DNA of 64,000 nt from Lysobacter sp. (GCA_013141175.1 JABFRN010000001.1:1689444-1753443); one strand, 5' to 3'. Shown: positions 29,606 to 39,359, counted from the first letter of the stretch. Numbers and translations: made by a program. Notes: generated from the letters alone by a model not told the origin.

Positions 29606-31308
29606 ACCAAATGCGCACGTTTCTGATTTTCGCCTGGCTGATGGTAGCGACCATCCTGTGGATGAACTGGAACAAGGAAAAGACCGCTCCGCCGACGCAA
29701 GTCGCCCCGTCGGCAGCGCCGGTTGCAGTCCCGGAGGGCTTGCCGCCGCCTGCGGTTCCCGGTGCGGTTCCTGCGGCTGTACCGACGGCGACAGCGACGG
29801 CACCGGCGGTCGATGGCCAGCCCGCCAGCGTCGCCCGGATCGGCCCCGCGCCAGCCACGGCGCCGCGGATCACACTCAGCAACGACGTGCTGCGGCTGAG
29901 CCTCGATGGCGGCAATGTGCGCCGGGCCGAACTGCTGAAATACCACGTCAGTCGTGCGCCGGACGCGTCGCTGGTACGCCTGTTCGACGACAGCGCGGAG
30001 AATTTCTATATCGCCCAGAGCGGTTGGACCAGCGCCCAGGGCGCGCCCAGTCACCAGACCGGCTTCGTCGCCGAACAGCCCGCGACCGAACTCAAGCTGG
30101 CCGATGGCGCCAAAGCGATCAGTGCGAGCTACGTGTGGACCGGCGCCGACGGCGTCAGCATCCGCCGCACCTACACGCTGACGCGCGGCGAATACGCACT
30201 GAAAGTGCGCGACGAGGTCTTCAATCGTGGCGCCAAGCCATGGACCGGCCACATCTATCGTTACCTGTCGCGCGTGCCGCACGTGCTCAAGCGCGGCATG
30301 ACCAATCCGGAATCCTTCAGCTACAACGGCGCGGTCTGGTACACACCGAAGGAAAAATACGAGAAGCGCGCCTACGACGATTTCGTCGAAGACGGCCCGC
30401 TGAACATCACGACCGATGGCGGGTGGATCGCGCTGCTGCAGCATTATTTCTTCGCAGGCTGGATCCCGCAGGCGGACCAGAAAGCGAACTTCGCGCTCGT
30501 CAAAGCCGGCAACCAGTCGGGCATCACCGCCACGGGCCCGGAATTCACGGTCGCTCCGGGTGGGCAAGCCAGTAGTGTCGCGACGCTGTGGATCGGCCCG
30601 AAACTGCCGGAGATGCTCGCCAAGCAGGCGCCGGGCTTCGAGCGCGCGCTCGACTACGGCATCTTCACGTTCCTTGCCGAACCCATCCATTGGCTGCTGG
30701 CCAAACTCCACCTCATCACCGGCAACTGGGGGTGGGCGATCATGTTCCTGGTGCTGCTGCTCAAGCTCGCGCTGTATCCGCTGTCGGCCGCGCAGTACAA
30801 GTCGATGGCGAAGATGCGCAAGTTCCAGCCGCGCATGCAGCAGCTGAAAGAGCGCTACGGCGACGATCAGCAGAAGTACCAGGCCGCGATGATGGAGCTG
30901 TACAAGAAGGAGAAGATCAATCCGGCCGGCGGCTGTCTGCCGATCCTGATCCAGATGCCGGTGTTCCTGGCGCTGTACTGGGTGCTGATCGAATCGGTCG
31001 AACTGCGCCAGGCGCCGTGGATGCTGTGGATCCAGGATCTCACCGCGCGCGACCCGTTCTTCATCCTGCCGGCGATCAATATGGCGGTGATGTGGTTCAC
31101 GCAGCGCCTGACACCGATGGTCGGCGTCGATCCGATCCAGGCGCGGATGATGCAGATGATGCCGTTGATCTTCGGCGTGATGTTCGCGTTCTTCCCGGCC
31201 GGCCTGGTGCTGTACTGGGTCACCAACGGTACGCTGGGCATGCTGCAGCAGCTGTGGATGATGCGGCAGTACGGCGACAAATCCACGGCGACGGTCGAGA
31301 AGGCCTGA
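29602..31308 (+). CDS. yidC: Membrane protein insertase YidC
   Basis: A 568-residue inner-membrane insertase and foldase. The N-terminal helix (MRTFLIFAWLMVATILWMNW) anchors a large periplasmic beta domain (about residues 90-340). The conserved insertase core follows: LAEPIHWLLAKLHLITGNWG, LLLKLALYPLSAAQYKSMAK, KINPAGGCLPILIQMPVFLA and PAINMAVMWFTQRLTP. It overlaps rnpA by 4 bases, so they are translationally coupled. Confidence 0.97.
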   Translation: MNQMRTFLIFAWLMVATILWMNWNKEKTAPPTQVAPSAAPVAVPEGLPPPAVPGAVPAAVPTATATAPAVDGQPASVARIGPAPATAPRITLSNDVLRLSLDGGNVRRAELLKYHVSRAPDASLVRLFDDSAENFYIAQSGWTSAQGAPSHQTGFVAEQPATELKLADGAKAISASYVWTGADGVSIRRTYTLTRGEYALKVRDEVFNRGAKPWTGHIYRYLSRVPHVLKRGMTNPESFSYNGAVWYTPKEKYEKRAYDDFVEDGPLNITTDGGWIALLQHYFFAGWIPQADQKANFALVKAGNQSGITATGPEFTVAPGGQASSVATLWIGPKLPEMLAKQAPGFERALDYGIFTFLAEPIHWLLAKLHLITGNWGWAIMFLVLLLKLALYPLSAAQYKSMAKMRKFQPRMQQLKERYGDDQQKYQAAMMELYKKEKINPAGGCLPILIQMPVFLALYWVLIESVELRQAPWMLWIQDLTARDPFFILPAINMAVMWFTQRLTPMVGVDPIQARMMQMMPLIFGVMFAFFPAGLVLYWVTNGTLGMLQQLWMMRQYGDKSTATVEKA

Positions 31309-31344
31309 GTCGCGGGTTGCGGTCGCACCGAAACGGATCGCAAC

Positions 31345-31368
31345 GAAGCCCGCCGCAAGGCGGGCTTC
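31345..31368 (+). terminator. Terminator after yidC
   Basis: GAAGCCCGCC, GCAA loop, GGCGGGCTTC is a perfect 10-bp stem 37 bases after the yidC stop, followed by GCGTTTGCC. The stem is identical to the one after rpmG (9953-9976), which is a useful internal comparison. Confidence 0.65.
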
Positions 31369-31433
31369 GCGTTTGCCGGCAGCGCTTGATCCGGACTTCA
31401 TGCAGAATCCGCTCAACACGTCGTCTTCCGTGA

Positions 31434-31799
31434 ATGAGTGGATCAAAGATGCGCAATACCACCGAACGCTGGATGCTGGCCACGGGGCTTCTCGCCGCCA
31501 TCGCGATCGCGGCTGGCGTGAACCTCGTCGTCCCGCAATTCGAAGATGTGTTCCGGAATTTCGGCGCCGAACTTCCGCTGCTGACGCGCCTGTTCGTCGA
31601 AGCCCGCTACGCGTTATTCGGGCTGCCGTTGATCGTATTGGCCGCCTGGGCGTGGACACCGCGACGGACGCCGCCAGGCAATGAGCGCGGCATCGTTGCG
31701 CTGGCGATCGGAGTGGGCCTGGGCGTGATTCTGCTGCCGCTGTGTCTGATCGCGATGTATCTGCCGATTTTCCGACTGGGCGCGATGGTCGATGGCTGA
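31434..31799 (+). CDS. Small membrane protein resembling part of a GspF/PilC domain
   Basis: A 121-residue protein with three hydrophobic segments. The stretch [20 protein letters not shown] closely resembles the loop repeated in type II secretion F / type IV pilus PilC proteins (VPxFxxxFxxFGAELPxxT), yet the protein is only about a third of a GspF and no other secretion genes are near. It overlaps mnmE by 8 bases, so it probably co-transcribes with it. Either the ATG at 31434 or that at 31449 could be the start. The function is unknown. Confidence 0.7.
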   Translation: MSGSKMRNTTERWMLATGLLAAIAIAAGVNLVVPQFEDVFRNFGAELPLLTRLFVEARYALFGLPLIVLAAWAWTPRRTPPGNERGIVALAIGVGLGVILLPLCLIAMYLPIFRLGAMVDG

Positions 31800-33141
31800 C
31801 CAGGCGATGCAGACCCAGGACACCATCGCCGCCGTCGCCACCGCCGCAGGCGCCGGAGGCGTGGGTGTCGTGCGCATGTCCGGCGCGCGCGCGCGCGCGA
31901 TCGCCGAAGCCGTCTGCGGGACCGGGCTGAAGCCGCGTCACGCGCACTACGCGCGGTTCCACGATGAACGCGGCGAAACGCTCGACGATGGGATCGCCCT
32001 GTATTTCAAGGCGCCGGCGAGTTACACCGGCGAGGACGTCGTGGAACTGCAGGCGCATGGCAGCCCTGCGGTGCTGCAACTGCTGCTCGCGCGTTGCTGC
32101 GCGCTCGGTGCGCGCATGGCCCGCGCCGGTGAATTCAGCGAACGCGCCTTCCTCAACGGCAAGCTCGATCTCGCCCAGGCCGAAGCGGTCGCCGATCTGA
32201 TCGCGGCGGGCGATGTCCGCGCGGCGCGCGCGGCGCGGCGGTCGCTCGACGGCGTGTTCTCGCGGCGCGTGGATACGCTCGCGGACGCGCTGCTGCGGCT
32301 GCGGATGCACGTGGAAGCGGCGATCGATTTCGCCGATGAACCGCTCGACACGCTTGGGGGCGAGGCGCTGCGCAACGGCATGGCGCAGGCGGCGGCCGAT
32401 CTCGACGCGCTGCTGCGCGAAGCCGAGCGCGGGCAGAAGCTGCGCGATGGGCTGCATGCGGTGATCGTGGGGCCGCCGAATGCCGGCAAAAGTTCGCTGT
32501 TGAACGCGCTGGCCGGCAGCGACCGCGCGATCGTCAGCGAGATCGCCGGCACCACTCGCGACCTGCTGCGCGAAACCGTGCGCGTCGAGGGGGTGGAACT
32601 GACCCTGGTCGACACCGCCGGGCTGCGCGCGGGCGGCGACACCATCGAGCGCGAAGGCATGCGCCGGGCGACATCGGAGTTGACGCGCGCGGATCTGGCG
32701 ATCGTGGTCCTCGATGCGCGCGAGATCGAGGCCGGCCGCGCGGCGGTCGCGGAGGCGATCGCGGCGGTGCCGCAACGCCTGTGGGTGATCAACAAGATCG
32801 ACCTGCTCGCCCAACCGCCGACTCCGGCCGAGGATGAAGTCTGGGTCTCTGCACGCACCGGCGCGGGGCTGGACCGCCTGTCTGTTGCGCTGCAAACGCT
32901 TTCGGGCGGGGCTGCGGAGGGTGCGGACGGTGCATTCAGCGCGCGCGTACGGCAGGTCGAGGCGTTGCGTCGCACAGCGCTGGAACTGGCGGGTGCGCAG
33001 CGATCGCTGGATGGGGATATGCTGGAACTGTCCGCCGAAGCGCTGCGGTTCGCCCACGACACCCTGGGAGAAATCACAGGTAGGGTTGCGCCGGACGACT
33101 TACTCGGTCACATTTTTTCTCGTTTTTGTATCGGAAAGTAA
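31792..33141 (+). CDS. mnmE: tRNA uridine-5-carboxymethylaminomethyl modification GTPase MnmE
   Basis: A 449-residue GTPase that, with MnmG, modifies the wobble uridine of certain tRNAs. The N-terminal TrmE domain ([20 protein letters not shown]) binds tetrahydrofolate. The G domain has the P-loop [17 protein letters not shown], the G2 element GTTRD, the G3 element DTAG and NKID. The C-terminal FCIGK supplies the catalytic Cys. It overlaps the preceding small membrane gene by 8 bases. The usual downstream mnmG is not here. Confidence 0.97.
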   Translation: MADQAMQTQDTIAAVATAAGAGGVGVVRMSGARARAIAEAVCGTGLKPRHAHYARFHDERGETLDDGIALYFKAPASYTGEDVVELQAHGSPAVLQLLLARCCALGARMARAGEFSERAFLNGKLDLAQAEAVADLIAAGDVRAARAARRSLDGVFSRRVDTLADALLRLRMHVEAAIDFADEPLDTLGGEALRNGMAQAAADLDALLREAERGQKLRDGLHAVIVGPPNAGKSSLLNALAGSDRAIVSEIAGTTRDLLRETVRVEGVELTLVDTAGLRAGGDTIEREGMRRATSELTRADLAIVVLDAREIEAGRAAVAEAIAAVPQRLWVINKIDLLAQPPTPAEDEVWVSARTGAGLDRLSVALQTLSGGAAEGADGAFSARVRQVEALRRTALELAGAQRSLDGDMLELSAEALRFAHDTLGEITGRVAPDDLLGHIFSRFCIGK

Positions 33142-33255
33142 TGACCTGCAAGTAAATGCATGGCACCCGGGGACGCGGGTGAGCGAGATAAAGGGGGCTG
33201 CTGGCACAAGACGTGCTTGCAGACCATCGACTCCAGCCAGCAGGAAACCATCGTG

Positions 33256-34314
33256 ATGTCCGTTGCCCAAGACACCGCTTCTTCGTCCTTCCGTCCGCTT
33301 CGCGACGGTTTCCGCCATGCCGTACTGTCGGTGGCCCTGGTTCTGGCGATCGCCGCGTGCGGTGGCGACAAGGCCGAACCCGACACGGCCACCCAGCCGG
33401 CGACGACCGCAGCCACGACCACCCCGGTGCCGACCCAGGTCGTTTCCGCCCAGGTGGCGGCGATGAGCGTGGATCAACTCCGCGAAGCGGCCCGCGCTGC
33501 CCAGCTCGAACAACGCATGTACGCGCCGGCCGGCAACAATGCGATGGAGTACTACCTCGCGCTGCGCGACAAACAGCCGAACGACGCCGCCGTCGCCAGC
33601 GCTTTGACCGATCTGATGCCGTATGCGCTGATCGCCACCGAGCAGAGCATCGGCCGCGATGATTTCCCGGAAGCGCAGCGGCTGTACGCGCTGATGGAAA
33701 AAACCGACAAGGCCGCGCCTGCGCTGCCGCGTCTGAAGCAGTCGCTGGCCGATGCGCAGAACTCGTTCGCCCAGCGTCAGCAGCAGACCGAAGTCGATGC
33801 CGAAACCGAGAAGGCGCGCTTGGCCAAACTCGAAGAGGATCGCAAGAAAGAACAGGAAGAGACCCAGCGCAAGGCAGCGGAAAAGCTCGCGCAACAGCAG
33901 GCGACGCAGCAAGCAGCGGCGCAGCAGCAAGCGGCGCAGCAGGCAGCGGCCCAGCGCGAAGCCGAACAGCGCGCCGCTGCCGAGCGCGAAGCCGCGCAGC
34001 GCGAAGCCGCGCAACGCGAAGCCGCCCAGCGTGCGGCGCAACCGGCGACGGCGACGGCCAGCGACCTGCGCGCGATCAGTACTCCGTCGCCGAAATACCC
34101 GTTGGAAGCGCAGCGCGCCGGTCTATCGGGCGAAGTGCTGGTCGAATTCACGGTGGCGACCGATGGCTCGGTCAGTGCCGCGCGCGTCGTCCGCGGCAAC
34201 CCGCCGCGCACATTCGATCGCGAAGCACTGGCTGCGGTCAAACGCTGGCGCTTCCAGCCGGTGGCCTCGCCGGTCACCACGCGGCGCACCATCGGTTTCA
34301 AACCCGGCGCCTGA
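33256..34314 (+). CDS. TonB C-terminal domain protein with lipobox N-terminus
   Basis: A 352-residue protein. The N-terminus has a hydrophobic stretch ending ALVLAIAACGG, a lipobox with Cys at about residue 36. A helical region follows (about 80-165), then a long coiled-coil stretch dominated by Gln, Ala, Glu and Arg (about 170-270, including several REAAQ-type tandem units). The C-terminal TonB domain (SPKYPLEAQRAGLSGEVLVE, then DREALAAVKRWRFQPV) is intact. Canonical TonB uses an uncleaved membrane anchor, so a lipid anchor is unusual. No ExbB/ExbD genes are adjacent. I chose the ATG at 33256 over an upstream one because the stretch before it is not signal-like. Confidence 0.8.
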   Translation: MSVAQDTASSSFRPLRDGFRHAVLSVALVLAIAACGGDKAEPDTATQPATTAATTTPVPTQVVSAQVAAMSVDQLREAARAAQLEQRMYAPAGNNAMEYYLALRDKQPNDAAVASALTDLMPYALIATEQSIGRDDFPEAQRLYALMEKTDKAAPALPRLKQSLADAQNSFAQRQQQTEVDAETEKARLAKLEEDRKKEQEETQRKAAEKLAQQQATQQAAAQQQAAQQAAAQREAEQRAAAEREAAQREAAQREAAQRAAQPATATASDLRAISTPSPKYPLEAQRAGLSGEVLVEFTVATDGSVSAARVVRGNPPRTFDREALAAVKRWRFQPVASPVTTRRTIGFKPGA

Positions 34315-34356
34315 ACGCACGCATCGGCGCATCCGTTCGGTCCGCATCGCAGTACG

Positions 34357-34385
34357 AAAAGAGCCCGGCTTGCGCCGGGCTCTTT
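34357..34385. terminator. Bidirectional rho-independent terminator
   Basis: AAAAGAGCCCGGC, TTGC loop, GCCGGGCTCTTT lies between the convergent TonB-domain gene and the NatB-like gene. The A and T tracts on the two sides let it serve both. Confidence 0.85.
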
Positions 34386-34444
34386 GCTGTCTGCGTATCG
34401 GCTTCGTGCTTGAAGCGGACTGATTCGAAGCGGACTGATTTGAA

Positions 34445-35635
34445 TCAGGCAGAGATCGCGAGTTTTTCCTGACGGTAGCGCCAGATCGCCGCAAGCCACA
34501 GCACCCCGGCCAATGCCAGTGCGCAGAGCAGATAGATCGCCCATTGTTCGGGCGATGCGTTCTCGCCGCGGCTGGCTTTGACCAGCATCTGGTTCTGCGA
34601 CAAGAACGGAATCGCGTACTGCCACAGATCCTGGTCCTTCAGCGGATACGCCATCAGCGCGTAGCTGGGGAGCATCGGCATCAACATCAGCCACACCATG
34701 TGGCTCTGCGCTTCCTTCATGCTTTTCGAGCCGGCGGCGATGAAGGTCAGCAGCGCCGTTCCGATCAGCACCAGCGGCAGCAGCACCAGCATCATCCTGC
34801 CGATGGCGAGAAACGAGACATCCAGCGAACTCGCCATTGCGCTGGTCGACAGCGCTGCGCTGAGCTTGAACGACAGCAGGGTGAGGATCACGCTGGCGAT
34901 GCCGATCAGCGACGCTGCCGCCATCTTGCCGCTGACCAGCGTTCCACGCGCGACCGGCGTCGCCAGCAGCGGTTCCAGCGATTGCCGTTCGCGTTCGCCT
35001 GCGGTCACGTCCATGGTCAGATGCGCGCCGCCCATGAATGCGAACAGCACCAGGATCAACGGCAGCACGATCGACATCATCCGTCCCTGCTTAGCTTCGG
35101 GCGTGGCCACGTCGCGCTGTGTCACCGCCACCGATTGCGTCAACAGCGGGTTCACGCCGCGCGCGACCAGACGCAATGCGCCGGCCTGAGCGCTGTAGGC
35201 GTTGAGCGCGGAGCGCAGCCGTTCGATCGGCACATCCGCATTGGTGCGGGTGGTGTCGGCGACGATCTCCACTTTCGCCGGCCGGCTGGCGCGCCATTCC
35301 TCGCCGAAGTTGGGTGCGATCACCAGCGCCACGTCCTCGTCCTGGTTGCGGATCGCGGCGATCAGGTCCTTCGGCGCCGGCTTGGCGCGGATGTCCTGCG
35401 TCGCCAACCACGCGACGAGATTCGGCGCATGCTGCGCACCGATGATCGGAATCTCCAGCGGCTTCTCCAGCTGCGTGCTCATCCGCGCTTCCATCAGCTT
35501 GCCCATGCCCAGCATCAGCAGCGGATACATCAGCGGGCCGAGCAACAGCGCCATCAGGAAGGTGCGCCGGTCGCGGGCGAAATCGCGCAGTTCCTTGCGC
35601 AATACGGTCATGAAGATATTCAAGGACGTGCTCAT
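34445..35635 (-). CDS. ABC transporter permease, NatB-like (ABC-2 type)
   Basis: A 396-residue inner-membrane protein. One N-terminal helix (DRRTFLMALLLGPLMYPLLM) is followed by a large extracytoplasmic region and then five to six helices (for example IVLPLILVLFAFMGGAHL). TAGERERQSLEPLLATPVAR is the hallmark coupling loop of ABC-2/NatB permeases. It is encoded with the ATP-binding gene, overlapping by 4 bases. NatAB exports sodium in Bacillus; the substrate here is not determined. Confidence 0.9.
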   Translation of the reverse strand: MSTSLNIFMTVLRKELRDFARDRRTFLMALLLGPLMYPLLMLGMGKLMEARMSTQLEKPLEIPIIGAQHAPNLVAWLATQDIRAKPAPKDLIAAIRNQDEDVALVIAPNFGEEWRASRPAKVEIVADTTRTNADVPIERLRSALNAYSAQAGALRLVARGVNPLLTQSVAVTQRDVATPEAKQGRMMSIVLPLILVLFAFMGGAHLTMDVTAGERERQSLEPLLATPVARGTLVSGKMAAASLIGIASVILTLLSFKLSAALSTSAMASSLDVSFLAIGRMMLVLLPLVLIGTALLTFIAAGSKSMKEAQSHMVWLMLMPMLPSYALMAYPLKDQDLWQYAIPFLSQNQMLVKASRGENASPEQWAIYLLCALALAGVLWLAAIWRYRQEKLAISA

Positions 35636-36378
35636 GCGTGCAGGCCCTCCTCCGAGCCGATCAACTGGACGAAGGCGTCTTCGAGATTCTCGTGGCCCGC
35701 GCGCGCACGCAATTCATCGGGCGTGCCGATCGCCTTGACTTCGCCGGCCGCGATCACCACGATCCGGTCGCACAGCGCAGCGACCTCCTGCATGATGTGG
35801 CTGGAGAAAATCACGCAGCGGCCTTCGGCGCGAAGCTGCAGCAGGAACTGGCGCAAACCACGGGTGGTCATCACGTCGAGCCCGTTGGTGGGTTCGTCGA
35901 GGATCACGTTCTTCGGATCGTGCACCAGCGCCCGCGCGATCGCGGTCTTGGTGCGCTGGCCCTGCGAGAAGCCTTCGGTGCGACGGTCGAGGACATCTTC
36001 CATTCCCAGCGTTTCCGCCAGCCGCGCGGTGCGCATCGCAATGGTCTTCGCATCCAGTCCGTGCAGCTCGCCGAAGTAGGCGATGTTCTCGCGTGCGGTC
36101 AGGCGCTTGTACACGCCGCGCGCGTCGGGCAGTACGCCCAGGCGCTGGCGCACCGCAGTCGCATTCTTCTGGATGTCGAAGCCATCGACCGTCACCGTGC
36201 CCTGGTCGGGCGACATCAACGTATAGAGCATGCGCAGCGTGGTGGTCTTGCCGGCGCCGTTCGGGCCGAGCAGGCCGGTGATTTCGCCATCATGGGCGGT
36301 GAAACTCACGCCGCGCACGGCTTGCACCAGACCGGTCTTGGTCTTGAACGACTTGTGCAGATTATTGACATCGATCAT
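35632..36378 (-). CDS. ABC transporter ATP-binding protein, NatA-like
   Basis: A 248-residue ATPase with Walker A GLLGPNGAGKTTTLRML (about residue 38), signature SQGQRTKTAIARALVHDP, Walker B NVILDEPTNGLDVMT and the switch His in IFSSHIMQEV. Its stop overlaps the start of the permease gene (ATGA). Together they form a two-gene exporter, probably with the second hydrophobic protein as a homodimer. Confidence 0.94.
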   Translation of the reverse strand: MIDVNNLHKSFKTKTGLVQAVRGVSFTAHDGEITGLLGPNGAGKTTTLRMLYTLMSPDQGTVTVDGFDIQKNATAVRQRLGVLPDARGVYKRLTARENIAYFGELHGLDAKTIAMRTARLAETLGMEDVLDRRTEGFSQGQRTKTAIARALVHDPKNVILDEPTNGLDVMTTRGLRQFLLQLRAEGRCVIFSSHIMQEVAALCDRIVVIAAGEVKAIGTPDELRARAGHENLEDAFVQLIGSEEGLHA

Positions 36379-36498
36379 GGGACAGCCCCGTGAAGAAAAT
36401 AGGTGGATGACGCACGCACCGCAGCGTTTGCGAATGATCCGCCGCCCTTGGCCAAAAAGACCAAGAGGAGGAACATGGCTTCGGGCTTCAGCGCCGGA

Positions 36499-38010
36499 TC
36501 AAGGCTCCCAGCCGTAATTGCCCGCGAACGGCGGCGTCGGCTTCAAGCGTTTCAGGCAGCTGGCGTCGATCTTCTTGGCATCGGCGGTCTCCACGAACTG
36601 CGCGAACAATTTCGGCATGCAGCCGGTGGTCAGTACGCTGTGGCCCTGCCCCGGCAGCACCAGATGACGGCCGTTCGGCAGCGTCTTCACCACTTCGTCG
36701 CCGTAGCGCGGCGGCGTGACCGGGTCGTACTCGCCGCTGATCGCCAGCACCGGAACATCGCCCGCCAACGGTTTGCGGAAGCCGGGATCGCGCGTGCCTT
36801 TCGGCCACACGGCGCATTGCGCCTGGATGAACTCGGCGATGCTGTTGCCCAGGATCGTCTTGTCGTCTTCCGGGCGCGGCCGTATTTCCGGATCTTCGGT
36901 GCAGCTCACCGACAGATGCATGCCCAGCGCCATCGAATCGCCGATATCGCCGCTCAGCGCGCGCGACTGCGACAACAGTGTTTCGTAGCGGCCCAGCGCA
37001 GCGTCGTGCAGGATCAATGGCAGCATCGATGCCGATTCCGGACGGTACGCGTAGAACCGCAGCAGACTGCCGAGATGCCCGAACTGCGGCACTTCTTCGC
37101 GCCATTCGCCATTGGTCGGATCGCGATAACGCACCGCGGCAAGGCCACCTGCCTGCAGCGTCGTCCGCACCTTGATCAGCAATGCATCGGGATCGCCGAT
37201 GTTGCGTTTGCAGGCCGCATCCGCCACGCAGCGCGCGAACTGCTTCTTGATCGCCGTATCCAGATTGAGCGCGTGCTCCTGGCCCAGCACCAGCGTGTTC
37301 GGCGCGATCGAGTCGAGGGTGACGGTGCGGGTGTGTTCCGGATAGCGGGCCGCGTATTGCTGAGCGACGCGGGTGCCGTAGGAAATGCCGGCGACGTTGA
37401 GCTGTTCCACGCCGATGGTGGCGCGCAGCAGATCCAGGTCGCGGATGTGGTCGGCGGTGGTGTAGAAGCGCAGGTCCGAGGTCTTCGCCAGGCGATCGCG
37501 GCAGCGCTCGGTCAATGCGCGCAGTTTCGCGGGATCGTCGCTGTCCTCGGCGTTTTCGTCGAGAGAAACGATTTCGTCGCACTGCAACAGATGCGAGCCG
37601 CCGGTGCCGCGCGCATCCATCAACAGGATGTTGCGATTGCGGCGGACATCGCTCAGCGCCGGATGCAGCATCGGATAGCTTTCGAGGATCGACTGCCCCG
37701 GCCCGCCGGCGATGATCACCACCGGGTCCGACTGGATCTGGCTCTTGGCGGGGATCATCGCCACGGCCAGGGAAATCCTGCGGCCGTTGGGCGCGTCGTG
37801 ATTCTCCGGCGCCTGCAGTACAGCGCACTGCGCTTCGACGCCTTCGCCGCGATCGCCGCCCAGCGCGCAGGGCTTGAACACCAGGCCGCCGTAGCGCACA
37901 TCGCCGTTGGCGTCGGTCTTCGGAACCGCGGTCTTTTCAGCCTGCCCGTCGCAGGCGGCGAGCGCCAGCGCGAGTGAGCACAGCAACAGGGGTTTGAACA
38001 TGGAAGGCAT
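36499..38010 (-). CDS. Alpha/beta hydrolase, S33 tripeptidyl-aminopeptidase-like lipoprotein
   Basis: A 503-residue exported hydrolase. The N-terminus (MFKPLLLCSLALALAACDGQ) ends in a lipobox. The alpha/beta-hydrolase landmarks are the oxyanion segment IIAGGPGQSILESY, the nucleophile elbow VAGISYGTRVAQQYAARYPE (Ser in GISYG), and a C-terminal TAP-like part with the Asp in GEYDPVTPPRYGD and the His in LPGQGHSVL. Similar proteins release N-terminal tripeptides or Pro from peptides. The first Met at 38010 or the one at 38001 may be the start. Confidence 0.9.
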   Translation of the reverse strand: MPSMFKPLLLCSLALALAACDGQAEKTAVPKTDANGDVRYGGLVFKPCALGGDRGEGVEAQCAVLQAPENHDAPNGRRISLAVAMIPAKSQIQSDPVVIIAGGPGQSILESYPMLHPALSDVRRNRNILLMDARGTGGSHLLQCDEIVSLDENAEDSDDPAKLRALTERCRDRLAKTSDLRFYTTADHIRDLDLLRATIGVEQLNVAGISYGTRVAQQYAARYPEHTRTVTLDSIAPNTLVLGQEHALNLDTAIKKQFARCVADAACKRNIGDPDALLIKVRTTLQAGGLAAVRYRDPTNGEWREEVPQFGHLGSLLRFYAYRPESASMLPLILHDAALGRYETLLSQSRALSGDIGDSMALGMHLSVSCTEDPEIRPRPEDDKTILGNSIAEFIQAQCAVWPKGTRDPGFRKPLAGDVPVLAISGEYDPVTPPRYGDEVVKTLPNGRHLVLPGQGHSVLTTGCMPKLFAQFVETADAKKIDASCLKRLKPTPPFAGNYGWEP

Positions 38011-38064
38011 CTCGGTGGTGGTGTTCGATCGGGCGCGCTGCCCGGCTTCATGTGCTTGGACGTG

Positions 38065-39294
38065 TCAGGGTGAAGGATGTGACTGCGATGTTTCGACCAA
38101 CCGGTCCTGAAGCCGGTCGAGCCGATCGATGATAAGAGCGGTTTCCCCCGAATCGCCATCGATCCGGAGTGCTTCGCGCGCTTGGGCGACTGCGGCACGA
38201 GCGCCGTCCAGATCGGAATGGCGCATCGCCAGTTCCGCAGTCAACCACGAACGCAGCCCATTCGCGGGCAGAATGGTGTCGCCCTTGGCTTTATCGATCC
38301 ATGCGGCCAACAGTTCCGGGCAAGGATCGACATCGGCCGCATACACGGCCAGCGACAGTGCCGCGTATGTCCGGTGGAAAGTGGACAGAGTCGGGTATTG
38401 CCCGTGCAACGCCCGGGCCAGGACATCCGCCGTCGCGCGATCTCCGCGATCCAGGGCCCGCAGGAGTTCCAGTCCAAGCGCTTCCATGGCCACGACCGGG
38501 AACAAGCCCGGCAGCAGCGACGGGTGCGGCAGTACCGATGGCCACGCGGAAGGCCGTACACCCGACAGGGAGAGCGCCGAAATGCGCATGCTGTCGCGCA
38601 GGATGCGCGACTGTTCCGTGCCGCGCAGCGCTTCAAGCAGCCAGCGTCCGTCGGTCATCCAGCCATGCGACAGCCTGGGGGTGAGACTCATCGCCGCGAA
38701 CAGCAATCCCGACAACGCGAACAGAGCGACAGCGATCCGCATCTCCACAGGCGCCGACGTCATCTGCTGCAGTACGACGAAGCCGGCGGTCGCCAGCAGC
38801 AGGTTCATCGTCGCGCCGCCCAGCACGAACAGCATCATGCTGCCGTTGCCGAAAGTACGATCCGGCCTGGGCAGCATCATTGCGAAGCCCCCGATCCCTT
38901 TGACGACCATCGGGGGATGCTGGCGCCAACCGCTGGTGTGACGTACGAAAAGACAGGGCCCGAAGCTGATCGCGAGAGGCCGCATGCCGCATGCGATCCC
39001 GAAGGCCATGTGACCCAGTTCGTGAAAGACGATCTGCAGTGCAGCCGACAGCCACAACGCTCCCAGAGCGATCGACAACGTGAACAGGAAGCGGAGCCAC
39101 CCGCCTTCGGCGACCATCGCGACGAATGGCGTGTCGGGCCAATCGTGGGCGATCAGCGGGCCGAGGATGACGCCCGTGACCACCCACGCAGCGAACCGCA
39201 AGGGAAACCCGACAGGCCTGTGCCGGCTCGGCACAGCGGATAGGTCCTCTTCCGCTGGCGGAAACAGCGAAAGGGTCTGGATCGTTTCCGACAT
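38065..39294 (-). CDS. M50-like membrane zinc peptidase with C-terminal helical region
   Basis: A 409-residue protein. After a charged N-terminus there are several membrane helices. The second or third carries LQIVFHELGHMAFGIACGM (HExxH at about residue 91), the zinc site of M50-type intramembrane peptidases. GGATMNLLLATAGFVVL takes the place of the distal ligand helix but lacks the usual NxxPxxxLDG Asp, so activity is not certain. The C-terminal 180 residues look like helical TPR-type repeats. I chose the ATG at 39294 with AGAGGA upstream; a Met nine codons earlier is possible. It has no obvious substrate partner. Confidence 0.75.
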   Translation of the reverse strand: MSETIQTLSLFPPAEEDLSAVPSRHRPVGFPLRFAAWVVTGVILGPLIAHDWPDTPFVAMVAEGGWLRFLFTLSIALGALWLSAALQIVFHELGHMAFGIACGMRPLAISFGPCLFVRHTSGWRQHPPMVVKGIGGFAMMLPRPDRTFGNGSMMLFVLGGATMNLLLATAGFVVLQQMTSAPVEMRIAVALFALSGLLFAAMSLTPRLSHGWMTDGRWLLEALRGTEQSRILRDSMRISALSLSGVRPSAWPSVLPHPSLLPGLFPVVAMEALGLELLRALDRGDRATADVLARALHGQYPTLSTFHRTYAALSLAVYAADVDPCPELLAAWIDKAKGDTILPANGLRSWLTAELAMRHSDLDGARAAVAQAREALRIDGDSGETALIIDRLDRLQDRLVETSQSHPSP

Positions 39295-39359
39295 CGCGAT
39301 CCTCTGATGGGCCGTTGGCATCACGGAACGATTCGTGCCGCGCTGGATGGAAAGCGGCG

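Noticed and set aside
31345-31368. A mobile repeat shared with 9953-9976
   Set aside because: The identical 10-bp stem GAAGCCCGCC/GGCGGGCTTC is a common terminator form (codes for nothing, near stops), so it is better read as a terminator.
29407-33057. A 1216-codon minus-strand frame over yidC and mnmE
   Set aside because: Antisense shadow of two certain genes.
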